IMG/VR virus record: IMGVR_UViG_3300034073_005068
Coordinates: 1-34,708 of that record
DNA from: a virus
DNA length: 34,708 nucleotides
Reading direction: 5' to 3' (one strand)
Shown: positions 1 to 8,351 of the stretch, piece by piece
How positions within the stretch are numbered: the stretch's first letter is position 1
Layout of the letters: every line of letters starts with the position of its first letter
Program-made: the position numbers and the translations under genes
The notes under the pieces: model-generated
The model's database searches: none
Told to the model about the DNA's origin: nothing
The model's input: only the letters and a program-made list of their open reading frames with translations

Positions 1-2179
1 CGTCGTTCATTTTTGCCATTTGCTGTACGGCAACAGCGTTCACTCGTCTTTGAATTTCACTTTCCTTCATTCCTGAAGCGCGCAAATTATTTTCTATATG
101 CTGTAGTCCTCTTGCGTTTCTCGCTCCTTGAACTGTGGCGATAGCCCTAGGGTCGGTGGCCATGTAATTGCGATAGTCCTGCACGCTCCTGAAACCGATT
201 CTTTGACCCGTTGTCGGATCCCTGAGCATCTTGTCCGGACCGATGCCTCCCATGAGGTAGCCGAGTCTCGGGTCCATTCCGATGGCTTCGCGCTTTCGCC
301 CTACCGCCATGGAGGCGGCGTATTCGTTTGCCCCAACGGCTCCACCTCCTCGCCAATAGGACGGAGTGAACATTCTCGGAGCGGAGCCGAAAAGTCGCTC
401 ACCGAAACTTCTCGGCGCGGATTTTGACGCATAGGCAGACGCCATCGAGGCGGGGTCCTTGGTGCTGTAAAATCTATCCCTATAGGCGAATCTTCGCCCC
501 TTGTACGCTCCGAACATCAATCCAAGAGTCAGTAGCGAACCGACACCAGGTCCAAGGCCCGCTCCGATGGTCCCGCTTCTTCCTTCGCCACCGTTCATTC
601 CGCCGCCGAACAGGTTGAATCTTCCGACCTGTCCGATGATGTTGCCCATGAAGCTGACGATCTTCGCCAGTGCGTTCACGACCGCAGTTAGCACCGGCAG
701 GGCTTCCGTGAACGCAACTTTAAGTTCAGCGAAAAAATCACCTATCGCAAAAATCAGGGTTTCCAATGAGGTTCCCCACGCAAGGAACTGTTCTTCGTTG
801 TCCTCGGCCAGATAACCGAGTTGCTCTGCGTTGCGACCGAATATTCTGAATATCGCGAGTATCGGCCCTTTGAATGTTCTGGTGATTATTTCCGATCCTT
901 TTCTGAACTTCTCCAGAGAGTCGACGAATTGATTGAAACTTTTTCGTATGTCAAAAAATGTTTTTCTAAGCCATGCGCCGGCTCCCTGAATCATCGGCAA
1001 GTACTTGCGCATTAGTACGATGGCGAACTTGCCCATTGCGTCGCCCATGGTTATCAAAGACTTGAACAGCGGTCCCTTGGCGAAGGCCATGAACTCCGGA
1101 GTCAGTTTGGCGAACGTGTCCCTGATCGTTTTGAAATAGGAGTTCATCACCTCTTTGAGATCGTTGAGCAGGAACTCGCCGAAGTCGGAGAAGTCCCTAG
1201 CGAGAAAGGTCGTGTACTGTTTGAATTGGGCTACGACGGTTCCCTTGAGCGCCTCGAATCCGCCCTTTAGCCCTGCCGCCGCGGCCAGGTCGCCGCTTGC
1301 CATCGATGCAAGTATCGCCGAGGAGGATTTGTCTTTTTGTCCCGCGACCGCCTTCGCGAATTCTTTGCTTACGCCTTGGGCAGCGGTGGTCACCTCGCCG
1401 GTGACTTTCTTGTTTTTGGTGAGAAGGCCGACGAAGTTCGCCATCGCCTGAAACGACTTTCCCTGATCCTCGGCTCCCGCAAGGAAATCCATCGCACCTG
1501 AAAGAGCCTTGGACTGGACGGCGCTAACCTTGGCGGACCTAGCCATCGCGGTGTACGCCTGAGTGAGCTGTTGTACGCCCATCGTCGCAAGATTCGTGTC
1601 CGTCGTGAGCGTTCTCATCGCCGCCGAGGATGCGCCTATTGCGCTTCCGTATATGTTGGCGCCCTTGTATTGAAATGCAACGAGCGCCGCTTGGTACTCC
1701 TTGAACGCCGCTATGGCCACCGTAACTCCCGCTACGACGCTCGCCAACGCCGCTCCGACCAAACCGAGCGAGACATTGTACGCCTTAAGGGCCCACTGAC
1801 CGGCTTTGAATGCCAAGTTGACCGAGGCCAATGTCGCTGCCGTTATCACGAACTCTCCCACGAGAGCCACCAATGCGAAGAACACCAAGCGCGCGGCTTT
1901 TTGAAATTTGAGCATCGCTTTCTGTCCGATGCTCATGTTTCTCTCGAACCTTTGACCGCCTACCCTCAACTGGTTCATTCTTCTCGACATCGCGGCCAGT
2001 GGCTCGTCGAGGTCCGAGAACGTCTTTTTCATTTTGTTGGTCTTGTTGGTGAGCCTCTCGTTGGAGTCACCGAGGTCGTCGGCCGCTTTTTCTAGACCCT
2101 GCATCTGGGCGAGGGCCTTCGCCATATCCTTCTTGTTCGTTTTGAAGTCGATGCGTATTGTGACTATTTCATCGGCCAC
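1..2179 (-). CDS. Tail tape measure protein (3' end beyond the left edge)
   Basis: The reading frame is open from 2179 to the left edge, giving at least 726 residues with no stop, so the C-terminus is missing. Tape measure proteins set tail length and line the tail tube. The N-terminus (MADEIVTIRIDFKTNKKDM) is followed by charged helical sequence, a hydrophobic stretch at about residues 85-165 (Ala/Val/Leu-rich), long helical Lys/Phe-rich segments and a Gly-rich part near residue 550, all usual for the family. The GTG start is fixed by an in-frame TAG directly before it and an AGGGAG ribosome site about 8 nt upstream. It follows the G/GT chaperone gene, the standard order. A short KDPASMASA segment near 435-460 resembles the repeated motif of the giant protein encoded at 19032-30977. 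The assignment rests on context and composition; no enzymatic domain was seen in the visible part. Confidence 0.85.
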   Translation of the reverse strand, partial: MADEIVTIRIDFKTNKKDMAKALAQMQGLEKAADDLGDSNERLTNKTNKMKKTFSDLDEPLAAMSRRMNQLRVGGQRFERNMSIGQKAMLKFQKAARLVFFALVALVGEFVITAATLASVNLAFKAGQWALKAYNVSLGLVGAALASVVAGVTVAIAAFKEYQAALVAFQYKGANIYGSAIGASSAAMRTLTTDTNLATMGVQQLTQAYTAMARSAKVSAVQSKALSGAMDFLAGAEDQGKSFQAMANFVGLLTKNKKVTGEVTTAAQGVSKEFAKAVAGQKDKSSSAILASMASGDLAAAAGLKGGFEALKGTVVAQFKQYTTFLARDFSDFGEFLLNDLKEVMNSYFKTIRDTFAKLTPEFMAFAKGPLFKSLITMGDAMGKFAIVLMRKYLPMIQGAGAWLRKTFFDIRKSFNQFVDSLEKFRKGSEIITRTFKGPILAIFRIFGRNAEQLGYLAEDNEEQFLAWGTSLETLIFAIGDFFAELKVAFTEALPVLTAVVNALAKIVSFMGNIIGQVGRFNLFGGGMNGGEGRSGTIGAGLGPGVGSLLTLGLMFGAYKGRRFAYRDRFYSTKDPASMASAYASKSAPRSFGERLFGSAPRMFTPSYWRGGGAVGANEYAASMAVGRKREAIGMDPRLGYLMGGIGPDKMLRDPTTGQRIGFRSVQDYRNYMATDPRAIATVQGARNARGLQHIENNLRASGMKESEIQRRVNAVAVQQMAKMND

Positions 2180-2207
2180 CTAGGGGCTCCCTTGGTATTG
2201 GCGAACC

Positions 2208-2866
2208 TCAACGGCTAGCGCGACCCGCTTCCGCTTGCTCTTTTTGGCGATCCGCCTCTATAACTTTAGCACAGGCGTATCTAATGATCCATTCCTCAGG
2301 GCTTGAATCCAGCAATTTGACGGGGTCCGTTCCCCACAATTCACCGAGTCTCGCCGCCGCCATCACGCGGGGATCGTCGGTGAGTTCGTCTATTGCTGAT
2401 TCGAAGGGTTTTCTGTTGCCTCGGTCTGAATCGTGTCGCCGAATCCGCATGCGTCGATGATCGCGAGAGCCGCGGCCTCCACGTGCGCGTCGAGTCCGAA
2501 GAACTTTTGCACGCAATCCGGAATCGCCCTATCGGCTCCCGTCATATCCAGCATCGGCTTCGATGCGAACGTCAACGGCCACTGACCGTCCTCGAGTACT
2601 TCTTCGCCGTTCAGGAAAACGCCCTTTGCGGTCTGTCCTATGACCGTGCACGCAAACTTTGTCGCGTCCAATCCCTTCTGCGTTTCGCTGCCGCACTGTT
2701 TTTGCCACGCGCGAATTTGCTGCTGGGTGACGTTCGGACTGATGAGGAGCTTCACGCCCGGTCGTTCCGGTACTTCGATGAATACCTGAGGTCGTTCAAC
2801 TTTCTTAGCCACTACGGCCTTCAGTTGATCAAGGAGTGTTTCGTCTTTTTCGGTGTGTTCTGCCAT
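2208..2866 (-). CDS. Tail assembly chaperone, frameshifted long form (gpGT-like)
   Basis: A -1 ribosomal shift at 2405-2411 would join the 158-aa frame to a second frame ending at 2208, giving about 219 residues. The T part reads FESAIDELTDDPRV..., then a segment with SPEEWIIRYACAKVIEADR, which resembles the downstream halves of other phage chaperones (Trp/Tyr-containing helix, charged tail). The -1 frame has an ATG at 2516, but translation from there would read a nonsense, Arg-rich N-terminus out of frame with the G gene, so it is not a separate gene. The tape measure GTG starts 28 nt after the stop. The shift itself is inferred, not demonstrated. Confidence 0.8.
2390..2866 (-). CDS. Tail assembly chaperone, short form (gpG-like)
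   Basis: This 158-aa protein (MAEHTEKDETLLDQLKAVV) lies between the tail tube and tape measure genes, where tailed phages encode the chaperone that keeps the tape measure soluble during tail assembly. It ends ...EATENPSNQQ just after a slippery heptamer, and an overlapping -1 frame continues with chaperone-like sequence. That pairing is the hallmark of the lambda G/GT type arrangement. The start is ATG with a weak AGG about 9 nt upstream. The sequence itself is not strongly diagnostic; the call depends on position plus the frameshift architecture. Confidence 0.8.
   Translation of the reverse strand: MAEHTEKDETLLDQLKAVVAKKVERPQVFIEVPERPGVKLLISPNVTQQQIRAWQKQCGSETQKGLDATKFACTVIGQTAKGVFLNGEEVLEDGQWPLTFASKPMLDMTGADRAIPDCVQKFFGLDAHVEAAALAIIDACGFGDTIQTEATENPSNQQ
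2405..2411 (-). promoter_or_regulatory. Programmed -1 frameshift slippery heptamer AAACCCT
   Basis: On the minus strand the zero-frame codons are GAA AAC CCT TCG. The heptamer A AAC CCT fits the X XXY YYZ rule, so Asn and Pro tRNAs could re-pair on AAA and CCC after slipping back one base. The zero-frame stop (TAG at 2390) lies 15 nt beyond, and the -1 frame stays open to 2208. I did not identify a clear stimulatory pseudoknot or upstream Shine-Dalgarno stimulator. Confidence 0.75.
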
Positions 2867-2908
2867 GGGCTAGAACCTAGCGCGTGGAAGATCGGACCGA
2901 CGTAACCC

Positions 2909-3352
2909 CTAGTTGTAGGTGAGCGGTGCCGGGCCTCCGTTGACCGAGAAGGTCAAGGCGAAGGTAGCTGGAGCGCCCGAGGACGAGTCGCCGTCCGGCT
3001 CGGTCAAACCGACCAGCAAGCACTGGTTGTACTGCCTGTCGGGCTTGCCGTTGGCAACGTCGCAATCGAGGTAGTAGATCGTGACGTTGTAGTAGGCGCG
3101 ACCCACGTGCTGGCGGATTGAGTTCAGCCTGGGCCGATCCTCGTCGGAATAGTGACGAGTCACAGTCACGTCGCCGACTTCTGACGGAGCGCAGAGCAGC
3201 TCGGGGAACTTCTCGCCACCGACGTAGATCTTCTCCACGGCTGCGGTGATTTCCCCACCAGAAACCTGGGCAAAGTAGTTGGTCAGGTCCGGATGAGCCG
3301 GGTTGATCGCCTCGATCTTAGCCAAGATTTGCCTTTGCGAGTATTTCGCCAT
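2909..3352 (-). CDS. Tail tube (major tail) protein
   Basis: This 147-aa protein starts MAKYSQRQILAKIEAINP and sits directly downstream of the sheath gene, 15 nt apart, with a strong GGAGGG ribosome site 8 nt before the ATG. Length, beta-rich composition and position match tube subunits of contractile tails, which polymerise as stacked rings inside the sheath. A central segment (VTVTRHYSDEDRPRL) and alternating hydrophobic strands fit the tube fold. I see no motif that proves it beyond doubt, so the call rests mainly on gene order sheath-tube-chaperone-tape measure. Confidence 0.82.
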   Translation of the reverse strand: MAKYSQRQILAKIEAINPAHPDLTNYFAQVSGGEITAAVEKIYVGGEKFPELLCAPSEVGDVTVTRHYSDEDRPRLNSIRQHVGRAYYNVTIYYLDCDVANGKPDRQYNQCLLVGLTEPDGDSSSGAPATFALTFSVNGGPAPLTYN

Positions 3353-3367
3353 GTTCTATTCCCTCCG

Positions 3368-4828
3368 TTAGGCCAGAGAAGCCGTGAGATTGGACTTGCT
3401 GATTTCGACCTCGATCGTGTCGCCGATCGAGGAGACCCTCATTCCGACCCTCGCCTTGACCGTGCCGGTCGCGAGCTGGGTGACCGGGTTGAGGGCTTCG
3501 TTGACGGTGACCTTGTAGCCGGGGTCGATGAGACGACCGTTTTCGGCGTACATCGGGTAGAGGCCACCCGCCTGTGCGATCGGAGCGAGGATACCCGTCA
3601 GGGTCGCCTGCACTTCGCCGAACAGGGTTCCCCTGCCGTCGATCACGTTGAACACCAGGCGCTCGAGGCGCTCTTCAGCCTTGGAGACGACGTCGTTGAC
3701 GACTTCCTTCGCGGTGAGGAACCTGTAGTTCTCGACGTCTTCGGACGCCGAACGGGCTCCGTAGATCCTCACGTCGCCGTTGATCACTCTGATCGGGTTG
3801 ACGTTTTGGTCGTTCAAGTCGTCGGCCTCGCTAGAGGTAAGCGACCTGTAAGTTCCTTTTACGAATTCTCCGGTCGTCCTGATTCCAGCATATGCCTGCC
3901 AAGAGCCGAGCTCGTTGTGCGTTTCCGCTCTCTTGGCGGCGACGTAGCCCTCGCAGGGGACCGAAACGGTAAGACCGTTTCTCTCGATCTTTACCCACGG
4001 GTAGAACCAGCCAGAGTGCTCTGCGCCGGTCGCATCGGCGAGGGTTCCCGCAGATGCGATCACTTCGGACGGTGTTTCGTCCCTGTCGAAGCCGAGTAGT
4101 GCAACCCTGTTATTGGCTGCTGCGTGCGTCATGAGTGCCGTCCATACGGTGTTTCCAAATTTGCCCGGCATGCACACTGCGCCCGGTCCGAGCGTCTTGA
4201 TGAAAGCGTTCAGGGCGACGGTGAAGTCTGAGTCGACGAGCGTCGAACCGTTGCTTCCACCGGCGAAGTTGTAAGTGCCTTCGGCCGGAATCTCGGCACC
4301 CGGATCTCCGGCGACTGCCTGCACGTAAAGCGCGGCTATGGAGCTGTTGTTGATCTCCTCTATGGCGTCGCCGATGGTCGAGCACACCGGTGTCGAATAC
4401 ACGATGTCATCATTGAGTAGAACCCTGATTCTAAACGTCTCTCCTGCAGTGGGTTGCGAAACCACGGCCTCCAGTGCGCCGTTGTGAGCCCAGGTTCCCT
4501 CTCCGGATGCGACCAAAATGAAAGCGTCGTCCGTGTTCGAGTCGAGTAGTGCGACGGACGCCGAAAGAGCGTTGCTCTGGTCTATGACTCTGGATACGTA
4601 CGCCCGCGAGCCGCCCTCCTCGAAGAAAGTCTGCAAAGACTGATGGACGTATCCTTCGGCGACATATCCACCGTAAATTTCCTCGTAGTCGGCGAGGCTT
4701 TGAACTAGGAAAGCAGAACCCTCAGGTCCTCTTTCGGTGACGCCAGCGATGAAGAGCGTTGACGTGGGCGCGACAGTGATTGTCGTTGGGCCAGTGACCA
4801 CCGACGTCGTTAGAACTACTCCAGGCAT
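3368..4828 (-). CDS. Contractile tail sheath protein
   Basis: This 486-aa protein has the sheath signature at both ends. The N-terminus is MPGVVLTTSVVTGPTTITVA followed by a FIAGVTERGP segment and a VQSLADYEEIYGG block. The middle contains SRAYVSRVID, typical of sheath domain I/II boundaries. The C-terminus has the conserved segment around ERLVFNVIDGRGTLFGEVQA and ends with a beta strand (IEVEISKSNLTASLA) of the kind used for subunit linking. Sheath proteins surround the tube and contract at injection. The ATG is preceded by GGAGG at 7 nt. It defines the phage as a contractile-tail type. A 125-bp gap upstream may hold its promoter. Confidence 0.95.
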   Translation of the reverse strand: MPGVVLTTSVVTGPTTITVAPTSTLFIAGVTERGPEGSAFLVQSLADYEEIYGGYVAEGYVHQSLQTFFEEGGSRAYVSRVIDQSNALSASVALLDSNTDDAFILVASGEGTWAHNGALEAVVSQPTAGETFRIRVLLNDDIVYSTPVCSTIGDAIEEINNSSIAALYVQAVAGDPGAEIPAEGTYNFAGGSNGSTLVDSDFTVALNAFIKTLGPGAVCMPGKFGNTVWTALMTHAAANNRVALLGFDRDETPSEVIASAGTLADATGAEHSGWFYPWVKIERNGLTVSVPCEGYVAAKRAETHNELGSWQAYAGIRTTGEFVKGTYRSLTSSEADDLNDQNVNPIRVINGDVRIYGARSASEDVENYRFLTAKEVVNDVVSKAEERLERLVFNVIDGRGTLFGEVQATLTGILAPIAQAGGLYPMYAENGRLIDPGYKVTVNEALNPVTQLATGTVKARVGMRVSSIGDTIEVEISKSNLTASLA

Positions 4829-4953
4829 TTAAAATCCTCCGATTCCCGTTTCCGAGTGCGGGTTTTTGTCAGTAGTGATAATAGCATTGTATGGCCTGCA
4901 GAAAATACACGTTTTGAATAAAGCTGGTTTTTGCAATAGCGATCACAATAAAT
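4829..4953 (-). promoter_or_regulatory. Intergenic leader of the sheath gene, possible promoter
   Basis: This 125-bp gap is the largest in the neck/tail part and is noticeably AT-rich. On the minus strand a TATTAT hexamer (4878-4883) could be a -10 element, but no good TTGACA-like -35 sits at 16-18 bp. Closer to the gene is a small CCCG...CGGG inverted repeat (about 4844-4866) and then the GGAGG ribosome site. High sheath expression would make a local promoter sensible, but the match is weak. Confidence 0.25.
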
Positions 4954-5268
4954 CTATTCATCTTTTGGTCGGGCAGCACTGCCCTTTGAAGACCGCCGAC
5001 CTTTTGGGACAACCGACCCGGCCCTCTTGCTGGTTTGGCCCGAAGAATGATCGGCAAGCGAATAGCCGACCCCCGTCACCAAGCCTTTCTCTATAACTTT
5101 GGCCAATGTCTTGTCATCCGCATGGACGGCGGCCACTTGGCCCGGCAGCAAAACATGACCGTCGTCGGTGACCACGACCGGTCTCGAGGTGACGTTGGCG
5201 ACCTGCGTGGTTCCGATCAACTCTTTGGTTCTTGTGTTTTGAATTTTTTGAAACAAAAAGAAAGTCAT
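4954..5268 (-). CDS. Hypothetical 104-aa tail-region protein
   Basis: The start MTFFLFQKIQNTRTKELIG overlaps the preceding stop as ATGA, so it is translationally coupled to the probable tail terminator gene. Residues 20-70 look like a small beta-rich domain (VANVTSRPVVVTDDGHVLLP), and the last 30 residues are a disordered Ser/Lys/Arg/Pro tail. Small proteins between the tail terminator and sheath genes are common in contractile-tail phages, but I do not recognise this family. A structural or assembly role is only a positional guess. Confidence 0.7.
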   Translation of the reverse strand: MTFFLFQKIQNTRTKELIGTTQVANVTSRPVVVTDDGHVLLPGQVAAVHADDKTLAKVIEKGLVTGVGYSLADHSSGQTSKRAGSVVPKGRRSSKGSAARPKDE

Positions 5269-5873
5269 TGAAGTTCCTCGTTTAATCCAGCCTGTTGATA
5301 ATTGATTTGAACTTCACCGAAGTCGGCGATCTTTTCCCTGACGATCGGCTCCTCTATCCTCAGGTCGTACCCGACGTAGGCGCCACCGAGAAATCTGTCC
5401 CCCTTCAAAAGCGTAAGTTCCGAATATTCCTCGGTGATCGTGGACTCGTCTATTATCGCCTCCCTTTTCGGGTTGGCCCTTTTTAGACAAGGGTGATCCA
5501 TCAAAGCGGAACGAACTACGACTATCAGTCTGTCCCGCATTACCGTGGTCGCTCTTTCGCCTTCGGTTCGGGCCCAAACGTAGGTTCTCATGCTGTAATT
5601 GACCGAATACTCCGGATCTCCGTATCTCATGTGTCCGACTCTCGTGAAACCCCTTCCAGAAAGCGCGACCGTTATGACTATCGGCCATTTGTCCATCGCC
5701 ATCGGTTCGTAGTCGATGTATTCCTCTGGGTCGGGCATTTCTTCGTTCGAGACTCCCCAATGATTCCGATACTTGATCAATCTTTTGGGTATCTCCAATT
5801 TCAAGTAGTCGTTCACGAAGTCCTTGGCGAACTGCGGGCCGTACATTCCTTCGAATTGAAGTTCGGCGGACAT
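5265..5873 (-). CDS. Probable tail terminator / neck protein
   Basis: The protein has 202 residues beginning MSAELQFEGMYGPQFAKDFV. A central block (RYGDPEYSVNYSMRTYVWAR, then TTVMRDRLIVVVRSALM) resembles tail terminator or minor head-tail joining proteins, where a beta strand with R-x-Y-V-W is followed by a helix with an R-D-R. In phages with this order the gene between the tail completion protein and the sheath caps the tail tube and joins it to the neck. It starts at a TAATG overlap with the upstream gene and ends at an ATGA overlap with the downstream one. Function is inferred from position and faint pattern only. Confidence 0.6.
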   Translation of the reverse strand: MSAELQFEGMYGPQFAKDFVNDYLKLEIPKRLIKYRNHWGVSNEEMPDPEEYIDYEPMAMDKWPIVITVALSGRGFTRVGHMRYGDPEYSVNYSMRTYVWARTEGERATTVMRDRLIVVVRSALMDHPCLKRANPKREAIIDESTITEEYSELTLLKGDRFLGGAYVGYDLRIEEPIVREKIADFGEVQINYQQAGLNEELQ

Positions 5874-6538
5874 TATCTAATTCCTCCGGCCGGTCCGATT
5901 GTTCCCGCCCTGACGAACTTGCCGATAAGACCTGCCCAAAGTCCGCTCGCCGCATCGGACTCGTAAACGAGTCTGCGCATGGGCATTCTCGTCGTTCCGT
6001 ATTGGTGCCATTTGGCGTAATTCACCTTGCTGGCGAATTCGATCGAATCGTTTTTCATTTTGTCCACCGTCAATCCGGTGGTCAAGCTCGTGAACAAAGT
6101 TCCGTCGGCGACCATGGTCGGTTTGCCCGGGTAGCGCACCGCCTTCCACGCCCCGTACGCGGCGCTGAGTGGTGCCCATCCGCCCGACGGTAGACCGTTT
6201 GCGGCGAAGTTGGCGGCGTTCATCATTGCGACGGACTGTCTGAGCGGTTCGGCCAACGGTGGTATGCACGACTTCGATCTGCCGTACATGTTTCGCATGA
6301 GCTTGTAGACGCCCCTCATGTGGGTGGCGCCGGCACTTGACTCCGGGGTTCCTATCGCGTGTATCGCTTGCTCGAAGGCCTGTATCTCTCCCCGCGCCTT
6401 AACCCACGAACGCTCGTTGGTCTTGGCGTCGATGGCTATGGATACGCCACCGCCCTTCTTGGGAAGATTAGGGAGTTCTTTTCCGGATGATTGGGCTTTC
6501 CTAACCCTGTCCCCGAAAGAATTTCTATTTCTTTTCAT
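5873..6538 (-). CDS. Virion morphogenesis / tail completion protein (Mu gpG / gpS-like)
   Basis: This 221-aa protein carries the pattern of the phage virion morphogenesis family. About residues 120-150 contain LSAAYGAWKAVRYPGKPTMV followed by DGTLFTSLT, and about residues 175-190 contain YAKWHQYGTTRMPMR, close to the family's usual His-Gln-x-Gly...Met-Pro-x-Arg core. Such proteins complete the tail or neck before head joining. The N-terminus (MKRNRNSFGDRVRKAQSSGK) is basic and probably disordered. The ATG overlaps the preceding stop as ATGA. The neighbours, a connector upstream and a terminator candidate downstream, agree with this. Confidence 0.8.
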   Translation of the reverse strand: MKRNRNSFGDRVRKAQSSGKELPNLPKKGGGVSIAIDAKTNERSWVKARGEIQAFEQAIHAIGTPESSAGATHMRGVYKLMRNMYGRSKSCIPPLAEPLRQSVAMMNAANFAANGLPSGGWAPLSAAYGAWKAVRYPGKPTMVADGTLFTSLTTGLTVDKMKNDSIEFASKVNYAKWHQYGTTRMPMRRLVYESDAASGLWAGLIGKFVRAGTIGPAGGIR

Positions 6539-7392
6539 CAGGCTATCCTTCTGCGCCTGTAGGCCTTTATGGCGTTGAGCTCCTTCTCCAAGAATCCGGT
6601 TTCAAGCGGTGCAACATTTCTGGTCGTCAAATCCTTCATTCCGACCGTGTCGTCGTGCATGTTTTGCATTTCCCTAGTGGCCGCTCGCAGAATCATCAAT
6701 TTCAGCATTTTTATTTGATTGCCGTCGAGTCCACCCGTGTAAACCACGGTTACCACGTCGTTGGGGAAACCTCTGTACAGCTCTATTCCGTAGCGGTGTA
6801 CCGTGTAATCGTTGCCGGTAGCTTTTGCCCTTCCTCCCGACGCGTACGTTCCCGTTATTCCCGGTTTCTTGAGGGTGAACGATGATGCGTTCGCATCAGT
6901 TATTTGAGCGAAAGCGACGTTCAACGTGCTTGGGGTTACGTCCCTAACGTCGACCCATTGTCCGACCCTGAAATCGTTGACGGAGAAATAGGTTGCGAAT
7001 TCCCCCGAAACCGTGGCATTGGTGATCACTGCGTCTCGTTGAAGGGCTTCCCCGAGGTACGTGGCGGACGACGAAAGATTTCTTATGCTGACGCTTTTCA
7101 CGGAGGCGACCGGGGAGTTGCGAAGCGATATTACCTGCGATGGCTGAATGTAATTCATCGTGTCGCCGGTGGTATCCAAGCTTTTGTCGTAGAAAAAAGA
7201 AGTAGCAGGAACGCCCTGGAAATAAGAGGGAATCACGTGTTCCTCGGTGTACTCCTCCTGCTCCACCGGCCGACCGAGGTACGCTTCCATTTCGCTCTGC
7301 AGTCCGAGCAGGATCATCTCGCAAGCATCCTCCTGACGAGCCGTCAGGCTGATGTCCATGTATGTCTTGAGGTCCGCTATGGAAACGAGCAT
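6538..7392 (-). CDS. Head-tail connector (gp6-like adaptor)
   Basis: This 284-aa protein begins MLVSIADLKTYMDISLTARQ and continues ILLGLQSEMEAYLGRPVEQE. This is the helical opening of gp6-like head-tail adaptors (pattern I-x-x-L-K-x-Y-L ... A-x-x-x-I-E-x-Y-L-G-R). The middle is an inserted beta-rich part of roughly 120 residues (about 75-195) that makes it longer than simple gp6 adaptors. The C-terminal half returns to helices (QIKMLKLMILRAATREMQN). Adaptors of this type bind below the portal. The ribosome site is weak (GAG). It opens the continuous neck/tail gene run. Confidence 0.75.
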   Translation of the reverse strand: MLVSIADLKTYMDISLTARQEDACEMILLGLQSEMEAYLGRPVEQEEYTEEHVIPSYFQGVPATSFFYDKSLDTTGDTMNYIQPSQVISLRNSPVASVKSVSIRNLSSSATYLGEALQRDAVITNATVSGEFATYFSVNDFRVGQWVDVRDVTPSTLNVAFAQITDANASSFTLKKPGITGTYASGGRAKATGNDYTVHRYGIELYRGFPNDVVTVVYTGGLDGNQIKMLKLMILRAATREMQNMHDDTVGMKDLTTRNVAPLETGFLEKELNAIKAYRRRRIA

Positions 7393-7405
7393 TTTTTATC
7401 TCGGC

Positions 7406-7750
7406 TTATCTGCCGCGAAATCTACGGGCCAACTCCCTAGCCAGTTGGCGACCCTGACCTCTCGCCGCTCTTCTTCGCCCCGAACCCTCTAGTGCATCGG
7501 CGAGCCGATTCGCCGCGTATCTTATGGCTCTTCTAACGAGGGATGGTCTGGCGGTTTGTTCCGCCGGCGTCGCCGGAGCGGGCAGGGCCACGTCGAGAGC
7601 CTGACCGACCGCCGATTCTATTTCGGGAAGTGTGCTGGGCCTTACGCCGGCTCGCTGCCTGAACTCTTCCAGGACTCGCTGCAACTCGTTGGCTAGTCTC
7701 GCCTGGGCCATCGGAGTGCCGGGCCAAAGTACTGGTAGTGGATTTGGCAT
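7406..7750 (-). CDS. Hypothetical Arg-rich 114-aa protein
   Basis: The ATG at 7750 has a perfect GGAGG six bases upstream, so I prefer it to the TTG at 7798 that also lies in frame. The product MPNPLPVLWPGTPMAQARLA continues with a helix (LQRVLEEFRQRAG), a Pro/Ala linker and a very basic helical C-terminus ending RQLARELARRFRGR. The basic tail could bind DNA or a negatively charged partner. It sits between the ParB/PAPS module and the connector gene. No family is recognised. Confidence 0.6.
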   Translation of the reverse strand: MPNPLPVLWPGTPMAQARLANELQRVLEEFRQRAGVRPSTLPEIESAVGQALDVALPAPATPAEQTARPSLVRRAIRYAANRLADALEGSGRRRAARGQGRQLARELARRFRGR

Positions 7751-7814
7751 CGAGAACCTCCGGCGCGACGATTGATTGAATTTTACACCAGATGGCAATA
7801 TATTTACGAAATAG

Positions 7815-8351
7815 CTATCTGTCCCTGTTCGGAGGCCTCTCCATTGACGGTTTTTCGTCGCTCTTCGCCTCCACCGGAACCCAAGCCTTCGAATAAACGT
7901 GGTCGGCGACTTTTCTAAACTTCACGAGAGATCCATCGATGAGAATCCTGAATTCCATGGCCCCTATTCCCATGGCCTCCATTATTTCGTTCTCGTTGTG
8001 GGTTCCCGACATCGACACGGTTCTGACGATCTGGGACAGTCTTGCGTTCATTATCGCTCCCCTAGCCCTGTTCGCGACGACGTGCATCATCATTGCGTCC
8101 GTCTCGCTCACGTCGTACATGATCACCGGAACCGTTCCGCCCTCTTGGGTCAAAAGCTTGTGGGCGATGGCCAAATTCCTTCGCTCATGTCCGTCTATGA
8201 CCTGCATCGTTCTCGACGAAACCAATATCGGACTCGTCCAGCCGTATCTTTCTATGGATTTTGCGAGCAAGGAAAGATCGGGCTTGAGAATATAGGTGGC
8301 CCTCCACGGAGAGGGAAGAATATCTTTTGGATTTATAGATTCAATTTTCAT
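7815..8351 (-). CDS. ParB/Srx-like domain protein 1
   Basis: This 178-aa protein starts MKIESINPKDILPSPWRATY. It carries a ParB N-terminal-type core: LLAKSIERYGWTSPILVS, then VIDGHERRNLAIAH (equivalent to the Gly-His-x-Arg box), then a VVANRARGAIMN segment where ParB proteins have A-x-N-R. There is no obvious C-terminal DNA-binding domain. Family members bind or hydrolyse nucleotides, and some act as kinases or DNA-associated switches. The ATG lies within the last codons of the PAPS-reductase gene (11-nt overlap) with GGAG 8 nt before it, so the two are translated together. Its pairing with that enzyme recalls IbrB with IbrA of E. coli, whose chemistry I do not know to be established. Confidence 0.8.
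   Translation of the reverse strand: MKIESINPKDILPSPWRATYILKPDLSLLAKSIERYGWTSPILVSSRTMQVIDGHERRNLAIAHKLLTQEGGTVPVIMYDVSETDAMMMHVVANRARGAIMNARLSQIVRTVSMSGTHNENEIMEAMGIGAMEFRILIDGSLVKFRKVADHVYSKAWVPVEAKSDEKPSMERPPNRDR

Noticed and set aside
2208-2516. Independent 102-aa gene starting at 2516
   Set aside because: Its first 35 residues are an Arg-rich out-of-frame reading of the chaperone gene; only the part after the slippery site looks like protein, so it is the T half of a frameshift product.
3293-4099. 268-aa plus-strand ORF opposite the sheath gene
   Set aside because: It is a mirror of a strongly recognised sheath gene; its composition (many Arg, Asp, Val, His) is typical for an antisense shadow.
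4869-5057. 62-aa minus-strand ORF over the sheath leader
   Set aside because: It lies out of frame over the end of the 104-aa gene, has no ribosome site and unnatural composition.
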